64,000 nt of DNA from Clostridiales bacterium (GTDB taxonomy: Bacteria; Bacillota; Clostridia; Monoglobales; JAIRYP01), in the NCBI GenBank assembly GCA_031267755.1, contig JAIRYP010000015.1, positions 62,001 through 126,000 on the forward strand, given 5' to 3'. The translations under genes and the position numbers were made by a program. The notes under the pieces were generated by a model. It was not told the DNA's origin, made no database searches, and was given only the letters and a program-made list of their open reading frames with translations. Shown here piece by piece: positions 38,363-48,607 of this stretch; position 1 is the first letter of the stretch, and the number at the start of each line of letters is the position of its first letter.

Positions 38363-39406
38363 TTAAACTTTATTAAAGCTTGTGTGTTTTTTAATTTCTT
38401 CCGAATTCATTCCATATCTTACTCCTTCAATTATTGTAACTATATCGTTTATTTCACTAGTTTTTATTTCTAAATAAATAATTGGTGCAAATTTTGTGTA
38501 TGAATATTTTCTAAAGACATTTCTTAACATTTTAGTGTTAAAAATTCTGAAATTTCTTTCAATCAAATTTATGTCCGTAGAAAAAAAGTTCTTATAAATA
38601 GTTTTTGATAAGACAGTGCATGCTTCATTAAAGGAATTACTTTCAACTATCAAATTAACTGTTGAAGGTTTTATTTTATAATAATGGGGCATAATAAATG
38701 GATAAATTTTGTCAGAATGTTGATTATAATTAAATTTTGCTCTTAAAATGAATATTATATTTGACATATCGATTTTAATCCCAAAAATTTTTTTAAGATT
38801 TTCGCATTTGTATTTTAAAAATATTTTTTTAATAGTTGAAAAAAGTAATTTGTTATAATACATGTCAAGGGCGGTTTCAACGTGAAAAACATTCTGCGTA
38901 GAGATATTATCAATTAATGGAAACAAAATCTTGTAATAAATTGTTTCGGATAATGATTCAACAAACTCTTTAAATGAGATTTTTCTTTTATTTTGTTTTT
39001 CATTAAATAAAAAATTTAAATTATCATATCCATATCTTTCAACATCATAATTTTTAATTGTTGTTTCGTTTTCTGTGCCACAAACAAAACGAAAATGAAG
39101 TTTTAAACTTTCAATTTCATCTTTTATTATAAAAACTTTTAAATATTTTTTAATCGGACCGTTTTCAAATTTTTTAATATTTTGGCATTCACAAAACAGT
39201 GATCTTTTAAGTAAAACTTCAAATTGACCTCTTCGGATCGATTCTGTGTTTACATTTCCTAAGAATTTAGAACAATTAGTATTATGCTTAAGATAGTTTG
39301 TAATATCGTGCACACTTTTCATTTTTAATATTGTTTCAATATCGTTTTCTTTTATCCTGTTTCTTTCTTTTGATTTAATTTTAACAGGCATAGCGAAATT
39401 TTTCAT
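38363..39406 (-). CDS. atpC: V-type ATPase subunit C (central-stalk d-type)
   Basis: A 347-residue helical protein that links the proteolipid ring to the central stalk in V/A-type ATPases. Its place between the G/H coiled coil and subunit I, its length, and segments such as NIIFILRAKFNYNQHSDKI and IEGVRYGMNSEEIKKHTSF suit this subunit. The sequence is divergent, so the call rests partly on the operon. Confidence 0.8.
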   Translation of the reverse strand: MKNFAMPVKIKSKERNRIKENDIETILKMKSVHDITNYLKHNTNCSKFLGNVNTESIRRGQFEVLLKRSLFCECQNIKKFENGPIKKYLKVFIIKDEIESLKLHFRFVCGTENETTIKNYDVERYGYDNLNFLFNEKQNKRKISFKEFVESLSETIYYKILFPLIDNISTQNVFHVETALDMYYNKLLFSTIKKIFLKYKCENLKKIFGIKIDMSNIIFILRAKFNYNQHSDKIYPFIMPHYYKIKPSTVNLIVESNSFNEACTVLSKTIYKNFFSTDINLIERNFRIFNTKMLRNVFRKYSYTKFAPIIYLEIKTSEINDIVTIIEGVRYGMNSEEIKKHTSFNKV

Positions 39407-39451
39407 AAGGAAAATTCTTTCATCACCTTTTAATAAGCTATTATTTTTTAG

Positions 39452-39766
39452 CTATTCTAAACTTTCTGTTATTCTTTTAAATATTTCCAAAATCCATTTA
39501 TCTTTATTAATAGCAAAAATTGATTTTAAATTTTGGGTTTTATCATAAAAATATGATTCAATTTCTGAAATTTTCTTTTCTTGATTTGCGATTATTTTTT
39601 GATTTTCTAGTTCCTTCTTTTTCTTAGCTTTATTTTTAGCATAATTAGTATATTGTTCTAATTTTCTTTTTATTTTTTCTTCTTGCTTCTTTTTTATGAG
39701 TTCATGATCTCCTACAATGCTTTGAATTCTTTTTTCGACATTAATTATTTCTTTCATTATTTCCAT
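39452..39766 (-). CDS. V-type ATPase subunit G/H
   Basis: A 104-residue coiled-coil protein, very rich in Lys and Glu, first in the V-ATPase operon. It matches the peripheral-stalk subunit that pairs with E. The sequence is low in unique motifs, so the name comes mainly from its size, coil and place. The divergent tRNA-Thr lies 74 bases upstream. Confidence 0.75.
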   Translation of the reverse strand: MEIMKEIINVEKRIQSIVGDHELIKKKQEEKIKRKLEQYTNYAKNKAKKKKELENQKIIANQEKKISEIESYFYDKTQNLKSIFAINKDKWILEIFKRITESLE

Positions 39767-39839
39767 AGTTACTCCTGAATTTATTATTGACCTTTCGGTA
39801 TTTTTATTATAGAATTTGTTTTATTTTGAAAATGCTTAT

Positions 39840-39915
39840 GCTGAAGTAGCTCATTTGGTAGAGCAGCTCATTCGTAATGAGCAGGTAGTGAGTTCAAATC
39901 TCGTCTTCAGCTCCA
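39840..39915 (+). tRNA. tRNA-Thr(CGU)
   Basis: A 76-base cloverleaf with acceptor arms GCTGAAG and CTTCAGC, anticodon loop TTCGTAA inside GCTCA/TGAGC, anticodon CGU, and encoded CCA. It reads ACG threonine codons. It is on the plus strand between two minus-strand genes. Confidence 0.96.
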
Positions 39916-39918
39916 AAA

Positions 39919-41646
39919 TTAATTATTTTCTAGCTCTTTTTCTTTAATATTTTTTACAAATTTTTTTAAAATTTCAATAGTTTCATTTGCTTCTTTTTTT
40001 GTTTTTCCATTTGCTAAAAGGTAGAATTTTATTTTCGGTTCAGTACCTGAAGGTCTTACTATAAAACTACAGTCATTTTCAAGTTCGAAATATAGAACAT
40101 TAGATTTTGGAAGGTTGATTTTTGTTTCTTTGTTTTTTATTAAGTCAAATTGTGTGGAAAATAAATAATCACGCACAACACAAATCTTTTTACCGATATT
40201 TTCAGGATAATTTTTTCTCAATTTTTTAATTATGTTTTCTATTTTTTCAAGGCCATGTATTCCCTCTAAAGTAATTGATATTGTGTTTTCTACATAAAAA
40301 CCATATTTATTATATAATTTATCAAGTTGTTCAATTAAATTTAAATTTTTATTTTTATAATATAAAACCATTTCAGAAATGAGCATGCTTGCGACTATTG
40401 CGTCTTTATCTCTTGAGTGAGTTCCCGCAAGGTAACCATAGCTTTCCTCAAAACCAAAAATGAATTTTTCATTTTGTTCTTTTTCTGATTTTTTAATTAG
40501 TTCGCCAATAAATTTAAAACCCGTTAGAGTTTCATACATTTTAACGTTATAAAAATTTGCAATTTTTTTTATCATGTTTGTTGTTACAATTGTTTTCGCT
40601 ATAAAGGCATTGTCAGGCAAGCATTCATTTTTTTTTCCTTGACTTAATATATATTCAGTTAAAAGTATTCCTACTTGATTTCCCGTCAATAGAATATAAT
40701 TTTCATTTTTATTTAAAATAACGACACCAATTCGATCTGAATCTGGATCCGTTCCGATTACAAGTTCGGTTTTTTTTTCTTTAGCAAGCTTTATTGCAAG
40801 TTCAAAATTTTCTAAATATTCTGGATTTGGACATTTTACAGTTGGAAAATTACCATCGGGAAGTTCTTGTTCTGCGACAACCATTACGTTTTTGAAACCT
40901 GTTTCATATAGGATTTTTCTGACCAGTTTGTTTCCTGAACCATGAAAGGGAGTATAAACAATTTTTATATTTTCTCCGTATTTTTTAGTTAATGTTTTAT
41001 TTATTTGTTGAGTTTTTATAGCATCTAAATATGCTCTTTCAATTTCTTCTCCAACAATTTCTATGAGCCCTTGATTTTTTGCATTTTCAAAATCAATGTT
41101 TTTAATTTCTTCAAATATATTAATTTTTTTAATTTCTTCAAAAATTAAGTCGGCGTCTTCCAACCCTATTTGAGCTCCATCACTTCCATAAATTTTGCAT
41201 CCGTTATATTTTGATGGATTGTGGCTTGCAGTTATAACAATTCCAAATGAAGTTTTAAGATATCTAATTCCAAAAGAAAGCACGGGCACAGGTTGAATTT
41301 CGTTAAATAAATAAACTTTTATTCCGTTTGCTGCTAAAACTTTTGCGGCATGCTTTGCAAATTCTATTGATTTATTTCTACTGTCGAACGCAATAATTAC
41401 GTTGCTTGTTTTATTTGATTTGTTCAAAATGTTTGCCAATGCTTGTACCGTTTGGCCAACTACGTATATATTGATTCTATTAGGTCCATATCCAATTATT
41501 CCCCTTATTCCGGCGGTTCCAAATTCGAGATGTTTGCTAAAGCTCTCAATTATTTCATCATTATTTTTAGAAATTTTTTCAAGATGTTTTTTTGCATCTT
41601 CATTTACGTTTTTAATCCAATTATCATATTCTTTTAGATAATCCAA
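39919..41646 (-). CDS. pgcA: Phosphoglucomutase/phosphomannomutase, PgcA type
   Basis: The enzyme moves the phosphate between C6 and C1 of hexoses. The 575-residue length fits the PgcA type. The phosphoserine loop is TASHNPSKYNG, the metal loop GTDPDSDRIG, the sugar loop FGFEESYGYLAG and the phosphate-binding tail RPSGTEPKIKFY. It supplies glucose-1-phosphate for envelope polymers. It ends four bases from the tRNA-Thr on the other strand. Confidence 0.96.
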   Translation of the reverse strand: MDYLKEYDNWIKNVNEDAKKHLEKISKNNDEIIESFSKHLEFGTAGIRGIIGYGPNRINIYVVGQTVQALANILNKSNKTSNVIIAFDSRNKSIEFAKHAAKVLAANGIKVYLFNEIQPVPVLSFGIRYLKTSFGIVITASHNPSKYNGCKIYGSDGAQIGLEDADLIFEEIKKINIFEEIKNIDFENAKNQGLIEIVGEEIERAYLDAIKTQQINKTLTKKYGENIKIVYTPFHGSGNKLVRKILYETGFKNVMVVAEQELPDGNFPTVKCPNPEYLENFELAIKLAKEKKTELVIGTDPDSDRIGVVILNKNENYILLTGNQVGILLTEYILSQGKKNECLPDNAFIAKTIVTTNMIKKIANFYNVKMYETLTGFKFIGELIKKSEKEQNEKFIFGFEESYGYLAGTHSRDKDAIVASMLISEMVLYYKNKNLNLIEQLDKLYNKYGFYVENTISITLEGIHGLEKIENIIKKLRKNYPENIGKKICVVRDYLFSTQFDLIKNKETKINLPKSNVLYFELENDCSFIVRPSGTEPKIKFYLLANGKTKKEANETIEILKKFVKNIKEKELENN

Positions 41647-41867
41647 AAATTTTCTCCCAAGTCAACTTTTTTTCTGACATGCAAAGATCAATAATTATTA
41701 TTTGAAAAATTTTAAATTTTGATTCAATTTTATGAGTTTATTTCATATTTTTTTTAAATGTATATAAATTTTATATATAAATATAAAATAAAAATAACGT
41801 TTTGTAAGTTTAAAAGTTTATTATTTAGTTGTATTAAGTATGTGACATTGAAATAATAAAAATTTAT

Positions 41868-42470
41868 TTATTTTATATTTATTTTTTTTTCCGTTCGCGC
41901 AATAAGTCTTTTGATGTTGCCTCTATGCATATAAAGCGCGAGCGAGGATAGTGACAATGCAAACATCATATAATTCCAATCTCCCCATTTGAATACAAAA
42001 GAAATTATGATTACTATCATACAACCAATTATGCTGCCAAGCGAAATATATCTTGTGAAAAACATAATTGAAGCAGAAAAAATAATTACCACAATTCCAA
42101 TTAACCAATTTGCAAATAGCATAGAAACAATTGAAACCACAACGCCTTTTCCGCCTTTAAAATTAAAATATATTGGGAAATTGTGACCCAAAACTGTTCC
42201 AATTCCCGATAAATATGTAGATAAAATATTATTTGGTAAAATATTTTTTGCTAGAATTATCGCTATAACGGTTTTAAAGGCATCGCACAGTAACACTAAA
42301 ACAGCGTAAGAAAATCCAAGTATTCTTACGGCGTTTGTAAAACCTGCATTGTTGCTTCCGTAATCCCTTATGTCAATTCCTTTTATTTTACCAATTACTA
42401 CAGAAGCATTTATACTTCCTAGCATATACGAAATTATTAAAATTATAGTTATATGCATAAGATTAAACAT
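41868..42470 (-). CDS. plsY: Glycerol-3-phosphate acyltransferase PlsY
   Basis: PlsY transfers acyl groups from acyl-phosphate to glycerol-3-phosphate, the first step of membrane lipid making. The three family motifs are visible: GSINASVVIGK with DIRDYGSNNAGFTNA, GHNFPIYFNFKGGKGV, and the C-terminal MHRGNIKRLI. Five hydrophobic segments, 200 residues. It lies 81 bases downstream of der on the same strand, an order common in clostridia. Confidence 0.96.
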   Translation of the reverse strand: MFNLMHITIILIISYMLGSINASVVIGKIKGIDIRDYGSNNAGFTNAVRILGFSYAVLVLLCDAFKTVIAIILAKNILPNNILSTYLSGIGTVLGHNFPIYFNFKGGKGVVVSIVSMLFANWLIGIVVIIFSASIMFFTRYISLGSIIGCMIVIIISFVFKWGDWNYMMFALSLSSLALYMHRGNIKRLIARTEKKINIK

Positions 42471-42551
42471 TAAATTCCTTTCCTAAAATAGGTTTAGTAA
42501 CGATGTTTTTGTAACATTTAATATTTTTATAGAATGAATTAATTAAGAAAT

Positions 42552-43895
42552 TTATTTATCGATAAATTTTTCGCTTTTTTCGCGTAGCAACAATCTAATC
42601 GGAGTTCCTATGAAACCGAAGGTGTCTCTTATTTTGTTTTCTATATATCTTAAGTATGAAAAATGAGCTAGCTCTGAATCATTTATAAACAAAATAAATG
42701 TTGGAGGTTTTACTGAAGTTTGTGTAATATAATAAATTTTGAGTCGCTTGCCTTTGTTGGTCGGAGGTTGATGATAAGTTTGTATTTTATTTAGAGTTTC
42801 GTTCAAAGCACCCGTTTGAATTCTAAGTGATGTTTGTTTAAACGCAAAATTTACTTTATTAAAAATTTTTTTGATGTTTTGTCCATTTTTTGCGGAAATT
42901 GATACAATTTCAATATAATCCATAAATTTTAAATAAATTTTTATTTCTTTCTTTAGTTTTTCTATAGTTTTTGAATATTTTTCGATTAAATCTCGTTTGT
43001 TTATAACTAACAACGAAGCTTTTCCTTTTTCATGAATGTAACCTATAATCTTCGTATCTTGTTCCGTGATTCCGTTTTGTACGTCTAACATTAAAATACA
43101 AACATCTGATCTGTCGATTGAATCGAGCGTTCTTACGACGCCAAACTTTTCAATATTTTCATTGATATGCCCTTTTTTCCTCATGCCAGCTGTGTCAATT
43201 AGAATATATTTACCACACTCATTTTCGAAATAACTGTCAATTGAGTCTCTTGTTGTACCAGCAATTTTATTCACAATTACTCTTTTTTCACCAAGCAACT
43301 TATTGATCAAGGAAGATTTTCCAACATTTGGTTTACCAACAATCGCAACTTTTAATGGATCATTTTTTTCTTTTTCCTCATTTAAATCGTAAACTGGTAA
43401 AAGTTGAACTACTTTGTCGAGTAAGTCTCCTACGCCAAGTCCATGAATAGATGAAACCGGAAATAAGTCTGAGATTCCCAAACTATAAAATTCATAAATT
43501 TTGTTTGAAATTGATTGAAAATTATCAACTTTATTGCAAACTAATATAATTTGTTTTTTGTTTTTTTGAATTTTTCTGGCAATTTCTACGTCTGCTAAAA
43601 TTATTCCATCATTTATATCAACTATTAATAGCACAACATCTGCTATTTCAATTGCAATTTCAGATTGCCTTTTCACTTCAGAAATAATATTATTGTTTAA
43701 TTCTACTTTTTCTTCTATTCCTCCAGTATCTATAATTTCAAAATCTAAACCATTCCACTGTGTGATGCCATATATTCTGTCCCTTGTAACTCCCGGAACA
43801 TCTCCAACGATAGAAACCCGCTTTCCAAGAATTTTATTAAATAATGTTGATTTACCAACATTTGGCCTTCCAACAATTGCGACGCATGGCTTCAA
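42552..43895 (-). CDS. der: Ribosome biogenesis GTPase Der
   Basis: Der has two GTPase domains and acts in 50S assembly. G1 GRPNVGKSTLFNK and second-domain G1 GKPNVGKSSLINK are clear, with DTGGIEE and DTAGMRKKG as G3 motifs, NKVD and NKRD as G4. A C-terminal KH-like domain ends FIGTPIRLLLREK. Length 447 is typical. Confidence 0.98.
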   Translation of the reverse strand: MKPCVAIVGRPNVGKSTLFNKILGKRVSIVGDVPGVTRDRIYGITQWNGLDFEIIDTGGIEEKVELNNNIISEVKRQSEIAIEIADVVLLIVDINDGIILADVEIARKIQKNKKQIILVCNKVDNFQSISNKIYEFYSLGISDLFPVSSIHGLGVGDLLDKVVQLLPVYDLNEEKEKNDPLKVAIVGKPNVGKSSLINKLLGEKRVIVNKIAGTTRDSIDSYFENECGKYILIDTAGMRKKGHINENIEKFGVVRTLDSIDRSDVCILMLDVQNGITEQDTKIIGYIHEKGKASLLVINKRDLIEKYSKTIEKLKKEIKIYLKFMDYIEIVSISAKNGQNIKKIFNKVNFAFKQTSLRIQTGALNETLNKIQTYHQPPTNKGKRLKIYYITQTSVKPPTFILFINDSELAHFSYLRYIENKIRDTFGFIGTPIRLLLREKSEKFIDK

Positions 43896-43961
43896 ATTTT
43901 CGCCTTCTTTACTAAAAACGTTTCGCTAAGTTTTTTAATGATTGCACAAAGTAAATTTTTG

Positions 43962-44711
43962 TTATTCTTCAATCATTTGTTTCATGTATTTTCTGAGACG
44001 GGCAATTATTCTTTTTTCTAACCTTGATATGTAAGATTGGGAAATACCGAGCATATCCGCAACCTCTTTTTGAGTTTTTTCTTCTTCATTATTTTTTAAT
44101 CCAAACCTAAGTTCCATGATTCTTTTTTCGCGTAACGTAAGTTTTTGAATGGCAAGTATTAAAAGTTCTTTGTCGATTTCGTTTTCTACTTCTCTTTGAG
44201 TTACATCGTTATCTGTACCCAATATCTCAGATAATAACAATTCATTACCATCCCAGTCAACATTTAATGGTTCATCTATAGAAATTTCAATTTTTTGACA
44301 ATTATTTTTTCGAAGATACATAAGAATTTCGTTTTCTATGCATTTTGAAGCGTATGTTGCAATTTTTGTGTTTTTTTCGGAATCAAAAGTATTAACTGCC
44401 TTTATAAGACCAATTGTTCCAATAGACATGAGATCTTCAAGATTAATTTTTGGATTTTCAAATTTTTTAGCTATATACAAAACAAGTCTCAAATTTCTTT
44501 TAATCAGTGTTTGCCTTGCTGTTTTGCTGCCATTAGCGAGTTCTTTGATTAGTTTTGTTTCTTCATCATGATCAAGCGGTGGTGGAATGGATTCGCCGCC
44601 ACCTATATAGTGTAGTTTGTTTGGTTTAATCAATCTATTTGTTATAAACCAGAGATAAATTTTTACTTTTAAACCTTTAGTTATTTTTTTAAAAATGTTT
44701 TTGCTGTTCAT
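43962..44711 (-). CDS. sigE: Sporulation sigma factor pro-sigma-E
   Basis: Sigma-E directs mother-cell gene expression early in sporulation. The product (249 residues) matches the known factor closely: [52 protein letters not shown], and [13 protein letters not shown]. The N-terminal pro-sequence is kept ([21 protein letters not shown]), shown in parts, before IPPPL. The processing protease gene spoIIGA is directly upstream, 36 bases away. Keeping both pro-sequence and protease suggests the switch still works. Confidence 0.98.
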   Translation of the reverse strand: MNSKNIFKKITKGLKVKIYLWFITNRLIKPNKLHYIGGGESIPPPLDHDEETKLIKELANGSKTARQTLIKRNLRLVLYIAKKFENPKINLEDLMSIGTIGLIKAVNTFDSEKNTKIATYASKCIENEILMYLRKNNCQKIEISIDEPLNVDWDGNELLLSEILGTDNDVTQREVENEIDKELLILAIQKLTLREKRIMELRFGLKNNEEEKTQKEVADMLGISQSYISRLEKRIIARLRKYMKQMIEE

Positions 44712-44747
44712 ATTTACCTTCTTAGTTTTTTGTATATTTTGTCTTTG

Positions 44748-45680
44748 TTAATTCAGAAGTATTTGTGGATTTATAATTGCTTGATAATCGTTGTTTTTTG
44801 AAAGATTTAATTGATAAATTGCAATTATTCCTTTTTTGATTAGTTTGTTTTCGTTATTTACTATTTCAATTTTATCTGGCATAAAACCAATTATTGTTCC
44901 GCTTTCTATTCCAATGGATGAGAAAGGAATTAATCTAAAGTTTATTTTTTTTTCATTTTTAATATTCAAACTTTCTTTTTCAATTTTCGTGAAAATATCG
45001 AAAATTTTATTTTCAGAATGCTTTTCTTGAACATATAAATCTGAAATTTTTTTTGGAAGTATTTTCTTAATTTTTTCAAATTCAACAATAATCACAGGTA
45101 GCTTTGATATAGGTTCAATAAGATCATTTCCAGTGTCTGCTAAAGCATTTAAAGATGTGCTTAATTTATTTAAGGTAATTTTAAGTTTAACTTTTATTTT
45201 ATCTTTTGAAAAGTTTTGTACGCAAAATTTTGAAAATAAATCTATAAATAAGCAAGTAATTGTAAAACAAATAATCAGAGTAAAAATATTTATGTTTATG
45301 TATGTTATACCGTTTGAGATTATGTACCTAAGTGCTAAATCCTTTTTTGCTATAAACACTATCGCAAATAAACATCCTCCAAATAAAAAAGATATTAGGT
45401 AAAATATTATTAAAGTTTTTAAAAATTCTTTTAATTTATTATCAGTGAAAGTTAAATATATTAAAAAAAATGAAAAAAGTATTTTTAAAAAAAAAGAATA
45501 AAATAAGCTGATTTTTGGGAAGAACATAAGGCTGGAGTATAGGGCTGAAAATAATCCTCCCAATATTAATTTGAGAATTTTTATATTTTTTTTTGTCAAT
45601 TTTGATGTTAAATGCAAAATTGTTGAATTTATACAAAAATTTAGCATAAATAATACATCTATGTAAACTATTGTTTCCAA
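44748..45680 (-). CDS. spoIIGA: Sigma-E processing peptidase SpoIIGA
   Basis: SpoIIGA is a membrane aspartic protease that cuts the pro-sequence from sigma-E. The first ~155 residues hold about five membrane segments; the C-terminal half is a retropepsin-like domain with the catalytic motif ADTGN, the Asp at residue 182. FIPFSSIGIESG-like flap sequence (RLIPFSSIGIESGTIIGF) follows. Length 310 is normal. It is upstream of sigE in the standard order. Confidence 0.95.
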   Translation of the reverse strand: METIVYIDVLFMLNFCINSTILHLTSKLTKKNIKILKLILGGLFSALYSSLMFFPKISLFYSFFLKILFSFFLIYLTFTDNKLKEFLKTLIIFYLISFLFGGCLFAIVFIAKKDLALRYIISNGITYININIFTLIICFTITCLFIDLFSKFCVQNFSKDKIKVKLKITLNKLSTSLNALADTGNDLIEPISKLPVIIVEFEKIKKILPKKISDLYVQEKHSENKIFDIFTKIEKESLNIKNEKKINFRLIPFSSIGIESGTIIGFMPDKIEIVNNENKLIKKGIIAIYQLNLSKNNDYQAIINPQILLN

Positions 45681-45970
45681 TTTACCTCCTCTTTAATAAA
45701 TAAATTTTTTAATTTATAAGAAATTTATTTAGGTATATCTATTAGAAATAAATTATGTAGTATAATGAATTATATTATCATTAATGTTTTGATAAAAATT
45801 GTCAAAATGGAAGATAAATTAAAAAAATAAATTGATTATAAAAATTCATTTCGGTAATGTTTTGTATATTAAATAATTATTGAAGGAAATATAAAAATAA
45901 AATTTTAAGATTAAGCGTTAAATTTGAAAAATACATGAAACTTGACTAAAAAATTAAAAATATTTTAACT

Positions 45971-46393
45971 TTATTGAATGATGAACGAAACATCACCTTT
46001 TGCCACTAAATTTTCACCAACATATGCTTCGCCTGAGGCCTTGCCCATTTTTCTTTTAAAAGTTTTGATTTCGATTTTTAAAATTAAGGTGTCGCCAGGA
46101 ATTACTTGTTTTCTGAATTTTAAATTGCTAATTCCAGTAAAAAATGCAATTTTACCTTTATTCTCTGGTTTTTGTAATATTAAAATTGCTCCCGCTTGCG
46201 CCATAGATTCAACAATTAACACACCTGGCATAACTGGTTTGCCTGGAAAATGACCTTGAAAAAAATATTCGTTTTGTGTAACATTCTTTAAAGCTGTTAT
46301 TCGTTTTTCTTCGTATATTTCAATTACTTTGTCGATTAATAAAAATGGAAATCTATGAGGTAAGATATTTTGTATTTCGTTTATTGTCATCAT
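45971..46393 (-). CDS. fabZ: 3-hydroxyacyl-ACP dehydratase FabZ
   Basis: FabZ dehydrates 3-hydroxyacyl-ACP in fatty acid elongation. The hot-dog fold motifs HRFPFLLIDKV and GHFPGKPVMPGVLIVESMAQ with the catalytic His and Glu are complete, 140 residues. No other fab gene lies nearby. The 290-base gap after it holds no gene I can see. Confidence 0.97.
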   Translation of the reverse strand: MMTINEIQNILPHRFPFLLIDKVIEIYEEKRITALKNVTQNEYFFQGHFPGKPVMPGVLIVESMAQAGAILILQKPENKGKIAFFTGISNLKFRKQVIPGDTLILKIEIKTFKRKMGKASGEAYVGENLVAKGDVSFIIQ

Positions 46394-46539
46394 AATTTCT
46401 ACCTAGAAACTAAAAAATTTTAAATCATTTTTAAAATAAATTCATTATATTCTAACAGCTTAAATAAAATGTTAAAAAATTTATAATTTTTGCTTTAACT
46501 AATTTTAAAAACACTCACATATATTAATTATAATGAGCT

Positions 46540-47946
46540 TTATTTGCCAACACAAAAGTTTGAAAATATGCTTTCTATAATTTCTTCTTGAATGTTAGTT
46601 CCTAAGACGTTTTCAATACTTTTTGAAATTTCTTCAATCTCAAAACATAAAATATCATGTGAAATGTTGTTTTGGATTCCAAACAAAATTTTTTCTATTG
46701 AATCAAGAGTTTTGTTTAAACATTCTTTTTGCCTAGCATTTGTTATATATAATTCATTAGTATTTATATTATCATTAATAACTTTTTTGTAAATTTTTTT
46801 CTTCAGTTCATCTATTCCAATATTTTTTTCGTTCTGAGGTGTTGATACAAGCACTACATCTTCTTTTATAGATAAATTAAATGTTTTGATTAAGATATCA
46901 ACTTTTGGTTCACGCAAATCTATCTTGTTTATAATAAAAATTATGTGTTTTTTGTATAAATTTATAATTTCAAAGATCGCTATATCTTCCTTTGTTAAGA
47001 AACTATTAGCGTTCAAAACAAATAAAACTACATCACAAGATTTAATATTTTCTATTGAGTATTTAATTCCAATTTTTTCAATTTTGTTCAAGGACTCATG
47101 AATTCCTGCCGTATCGTACACCTTAATGATTAAACCGTCAACGTTGGTTTCTTCTTCAACGACATCACGAGTTGTACCTTCAACATCTGTTACAATCGAT
47201 CTTTCAAATCCTACAAATGCGTTCAAAATGGATGACTTACCTACGTTTGGTTTTCCGATAATTGAAACTTTTATTCCTTTTTCAAGTTTTACTCCGTTTT
47301 CATACGAATCAACAATTTTTTCAATTTCTTTCTTTTTTTCGTCAATTTCTGGATAAAGACTTTTAATATCAATTTCTTCAATTTCATCTGGAAAATCGTT
47401 TGATGCTGAAATTCTGGATGCTATTGAAATGAAAAAGTTTTTTAAATAATTTATTTTTTCAGAAAGCTCTCCATTTAAACATTTAACTGAGTTTTCAAGA
47501 TAAAGACGAGACTCTGAATTGATTATTTGGATGACAGATTCAGCCTGTGTAAGATCTAGTTTACCGTTCATGAACGCTCGTCTGGTAAATTCTCCTGGAT
47601 TTGCCAGAACAGCACCAGCCTTTATTAGTTCATCTAATATTAACTGAGTAACAAAAAAACCACCATGACAATTTATTTCAACAAAATTTTCTCCTGTGTA
47701 CGAGTTTGGAGATCTTGCAATCCAAAAAAGAACTTCGTCAATGCACACTTGTGAATTTTTATATTTCACAATTTTTCCAAGTGTAATTTTGTAGTTTTCA
47801 ATTTCTTGAAGTTTTTTACCAGATTTTGTTTTTATGATACTATCTGCAATTTTTTCCGCATACCTTCCACTAATTCTAATTATTGCTATTGCTGCGTTTC
47901 CCTTGGCTGTTGAAATTGCTGCGATAGTGCTGTTTACTATATTCAT
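46540..47946 (-). CDS. mnmE: tRNA modification GTPase MnmE
   Basis: With MnmG, MnmE makes 5-substituted uridines at the wobble position of some tRNAs. The N-terminal folate-binding domain with SPNSYTGENFVEINCHGG, the GTPase domain with GKPNVGKSSILNAF, DTAGIHES and NKIDLRE, and the invariant C-terminal end FCVGK are all present. 468 residues. MnmG and other oriC-side partners are not in the window. Confidence 0.97.
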   Translation of the reverse strand: MNIVNSTIAAISTAKGNAAIAIIRISGRYAEKIADSIIKTKSGKKLQEIENYKITLGKIVKYKNSQVCIDEVLFWIARSPNSYTGENFVEINCHGGFFVTQLILDELIKAGAVLANPGEFTRRAFMNGKLDLTQAESVIQIINSESRLYLENSVKCLNGELSEKINYLKNFFISIASRISASNDFPDEIEEIDIKSLYPEIDEKKKEIEKIVDSYENGVKLEKGIKVSIIGKPNVGKSSILNAFVGFERSIVTDVEGTTRDVVEEETNVDGLIIKVYDTAGIHESLNKIEKIGIKYSIENIKSCDVVLFVLNANSFLTKEDIAIFEIINLYKKHIIFIINKIDLREPKVDILIKTFNLSIKEDVVLVSTPQNEKNIGIDELKKKIYKKVINDNINTNELYITNARQKECLNKTLDSIEKILFGIQNNISHDILCFEIEEISKSIENVLGTNIQEEIIESIFSNFCVGK

Positions 47947-48005
47947 AGCACACCAAATATTTGTTTATAGATTTTAAAAATACATAAAGTTATAATTAAC
48001 AAGAG

Positions 48006-48137
48006 TTAAGTTTTTTTATTAGCTTTTTTATTATTATTTTTCTCTTGTTGTTTATATTTTACAAAAGCTTCAGGACTTCCAGTTTTAAGAAAGTCTTCTA
48101 AAAATTCTTTTTTTCTTTCACAACCTTTATTATCCAT
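48006..48137 (-). CDS. Small YqzL-like protein
   Basis: A 43-residue protein that contains EDFLKTGSPEAFVKYKQ, which resembles the FxxTGxxxxYLxxK core of the YqzL family, a short protein of unknown function found near era and recO in many Firmicutes. The location fits: it follows dgkA and ybeY on the same strand, as in the ybeY-dgkA-cdd-era-yqzL order, although cdd and era are missing here. AGGAG lies about 13 bases before the ATG, long but usable. Confidence 0.65.
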   Translation of the reverse strand: MDNKGCERKKEFLEDFLKTGSPEAFVKYKQQEKNNNKKANKKT

Positions 48138-48153
48138 AAGTTTATTTCAACTC

Positions 48154-48600
48154 CTAAATTTTAAATATAAAAAAATAGTTAATTAACATGTAAATTAAAA
48201 ATAGCGCGCAATTTAAAAAGTTTAAAAAAATTTTTTCAATTACAAATATAAGTTTTTCAAAATCGTTAAATATAGCAATTCCTACTATTGCCGAAAACAG
48301 CGCTGCGATGAGAACACTTGAAGCTGCAATGTCTTTTATGTTTTTCGCCGCTTTGTTATAGTTTTTTGTATGTAAGTCTACAACTTTTTCAACGGCTGTA
48401 TTAATCATTTCTGTAACAAAAACAAACATTACGGCGAACACTATAAGGACCATTTGATGATCTTGAACTTTATACAAATATGTCAAGATTGTGATGCTTG
48501 CTGCGAAGAACATATGAATTCTGAAGTTGCGTTCGTTTTTTATACAAAAGACGACACCATCGTAGGCGTGTCTGAAGCTTTCTAATAAATTTTTACTCAT
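48154..48600 (-). CDS. dgkA: Diacylglycerol/undecaprenol kinase DgkA
   Basis: A membrane kinase that phosphorylates diacylglycerol or undecaprenol. ERNFRIHMFFA near the start, the active-site EMINTAVEKVVDL and AKNIKDIAASSVLIAAL are typical; three membrane segments plus an extra C-terminal hydrophobic tail give 148 residues. GGAG just before the ATG at 48600 sets this start; an upstream frame opening overlaps ybeY and is ignored. It is 7 bases after ybeY. Confidence 0.93.
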   Translation of the reverse strand: MSKNLLESFRHAYDGVVFCIKNERNFRIHMFFAASITILTYLYKVQDHQMVLIVFAVMFVFVTEMINTAVEKVVDLHTKNYNKAAKNIKDIAASSVLIAALFSAIVGIAIFNDFEKLIFVIEKIFLNFLNCALFLIYMLINYFFIFKI

Positions 48601-48607
48601 GATTCTC

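Noticed and set aside
45795..45810. Spo0A box before spoIIGA
   Set aside because: TGTCAAA at 45800 matches TGTCGAA in six of seven bases, but such sites are frequent by chance in this AT-rich DNA and only one copy is seen.
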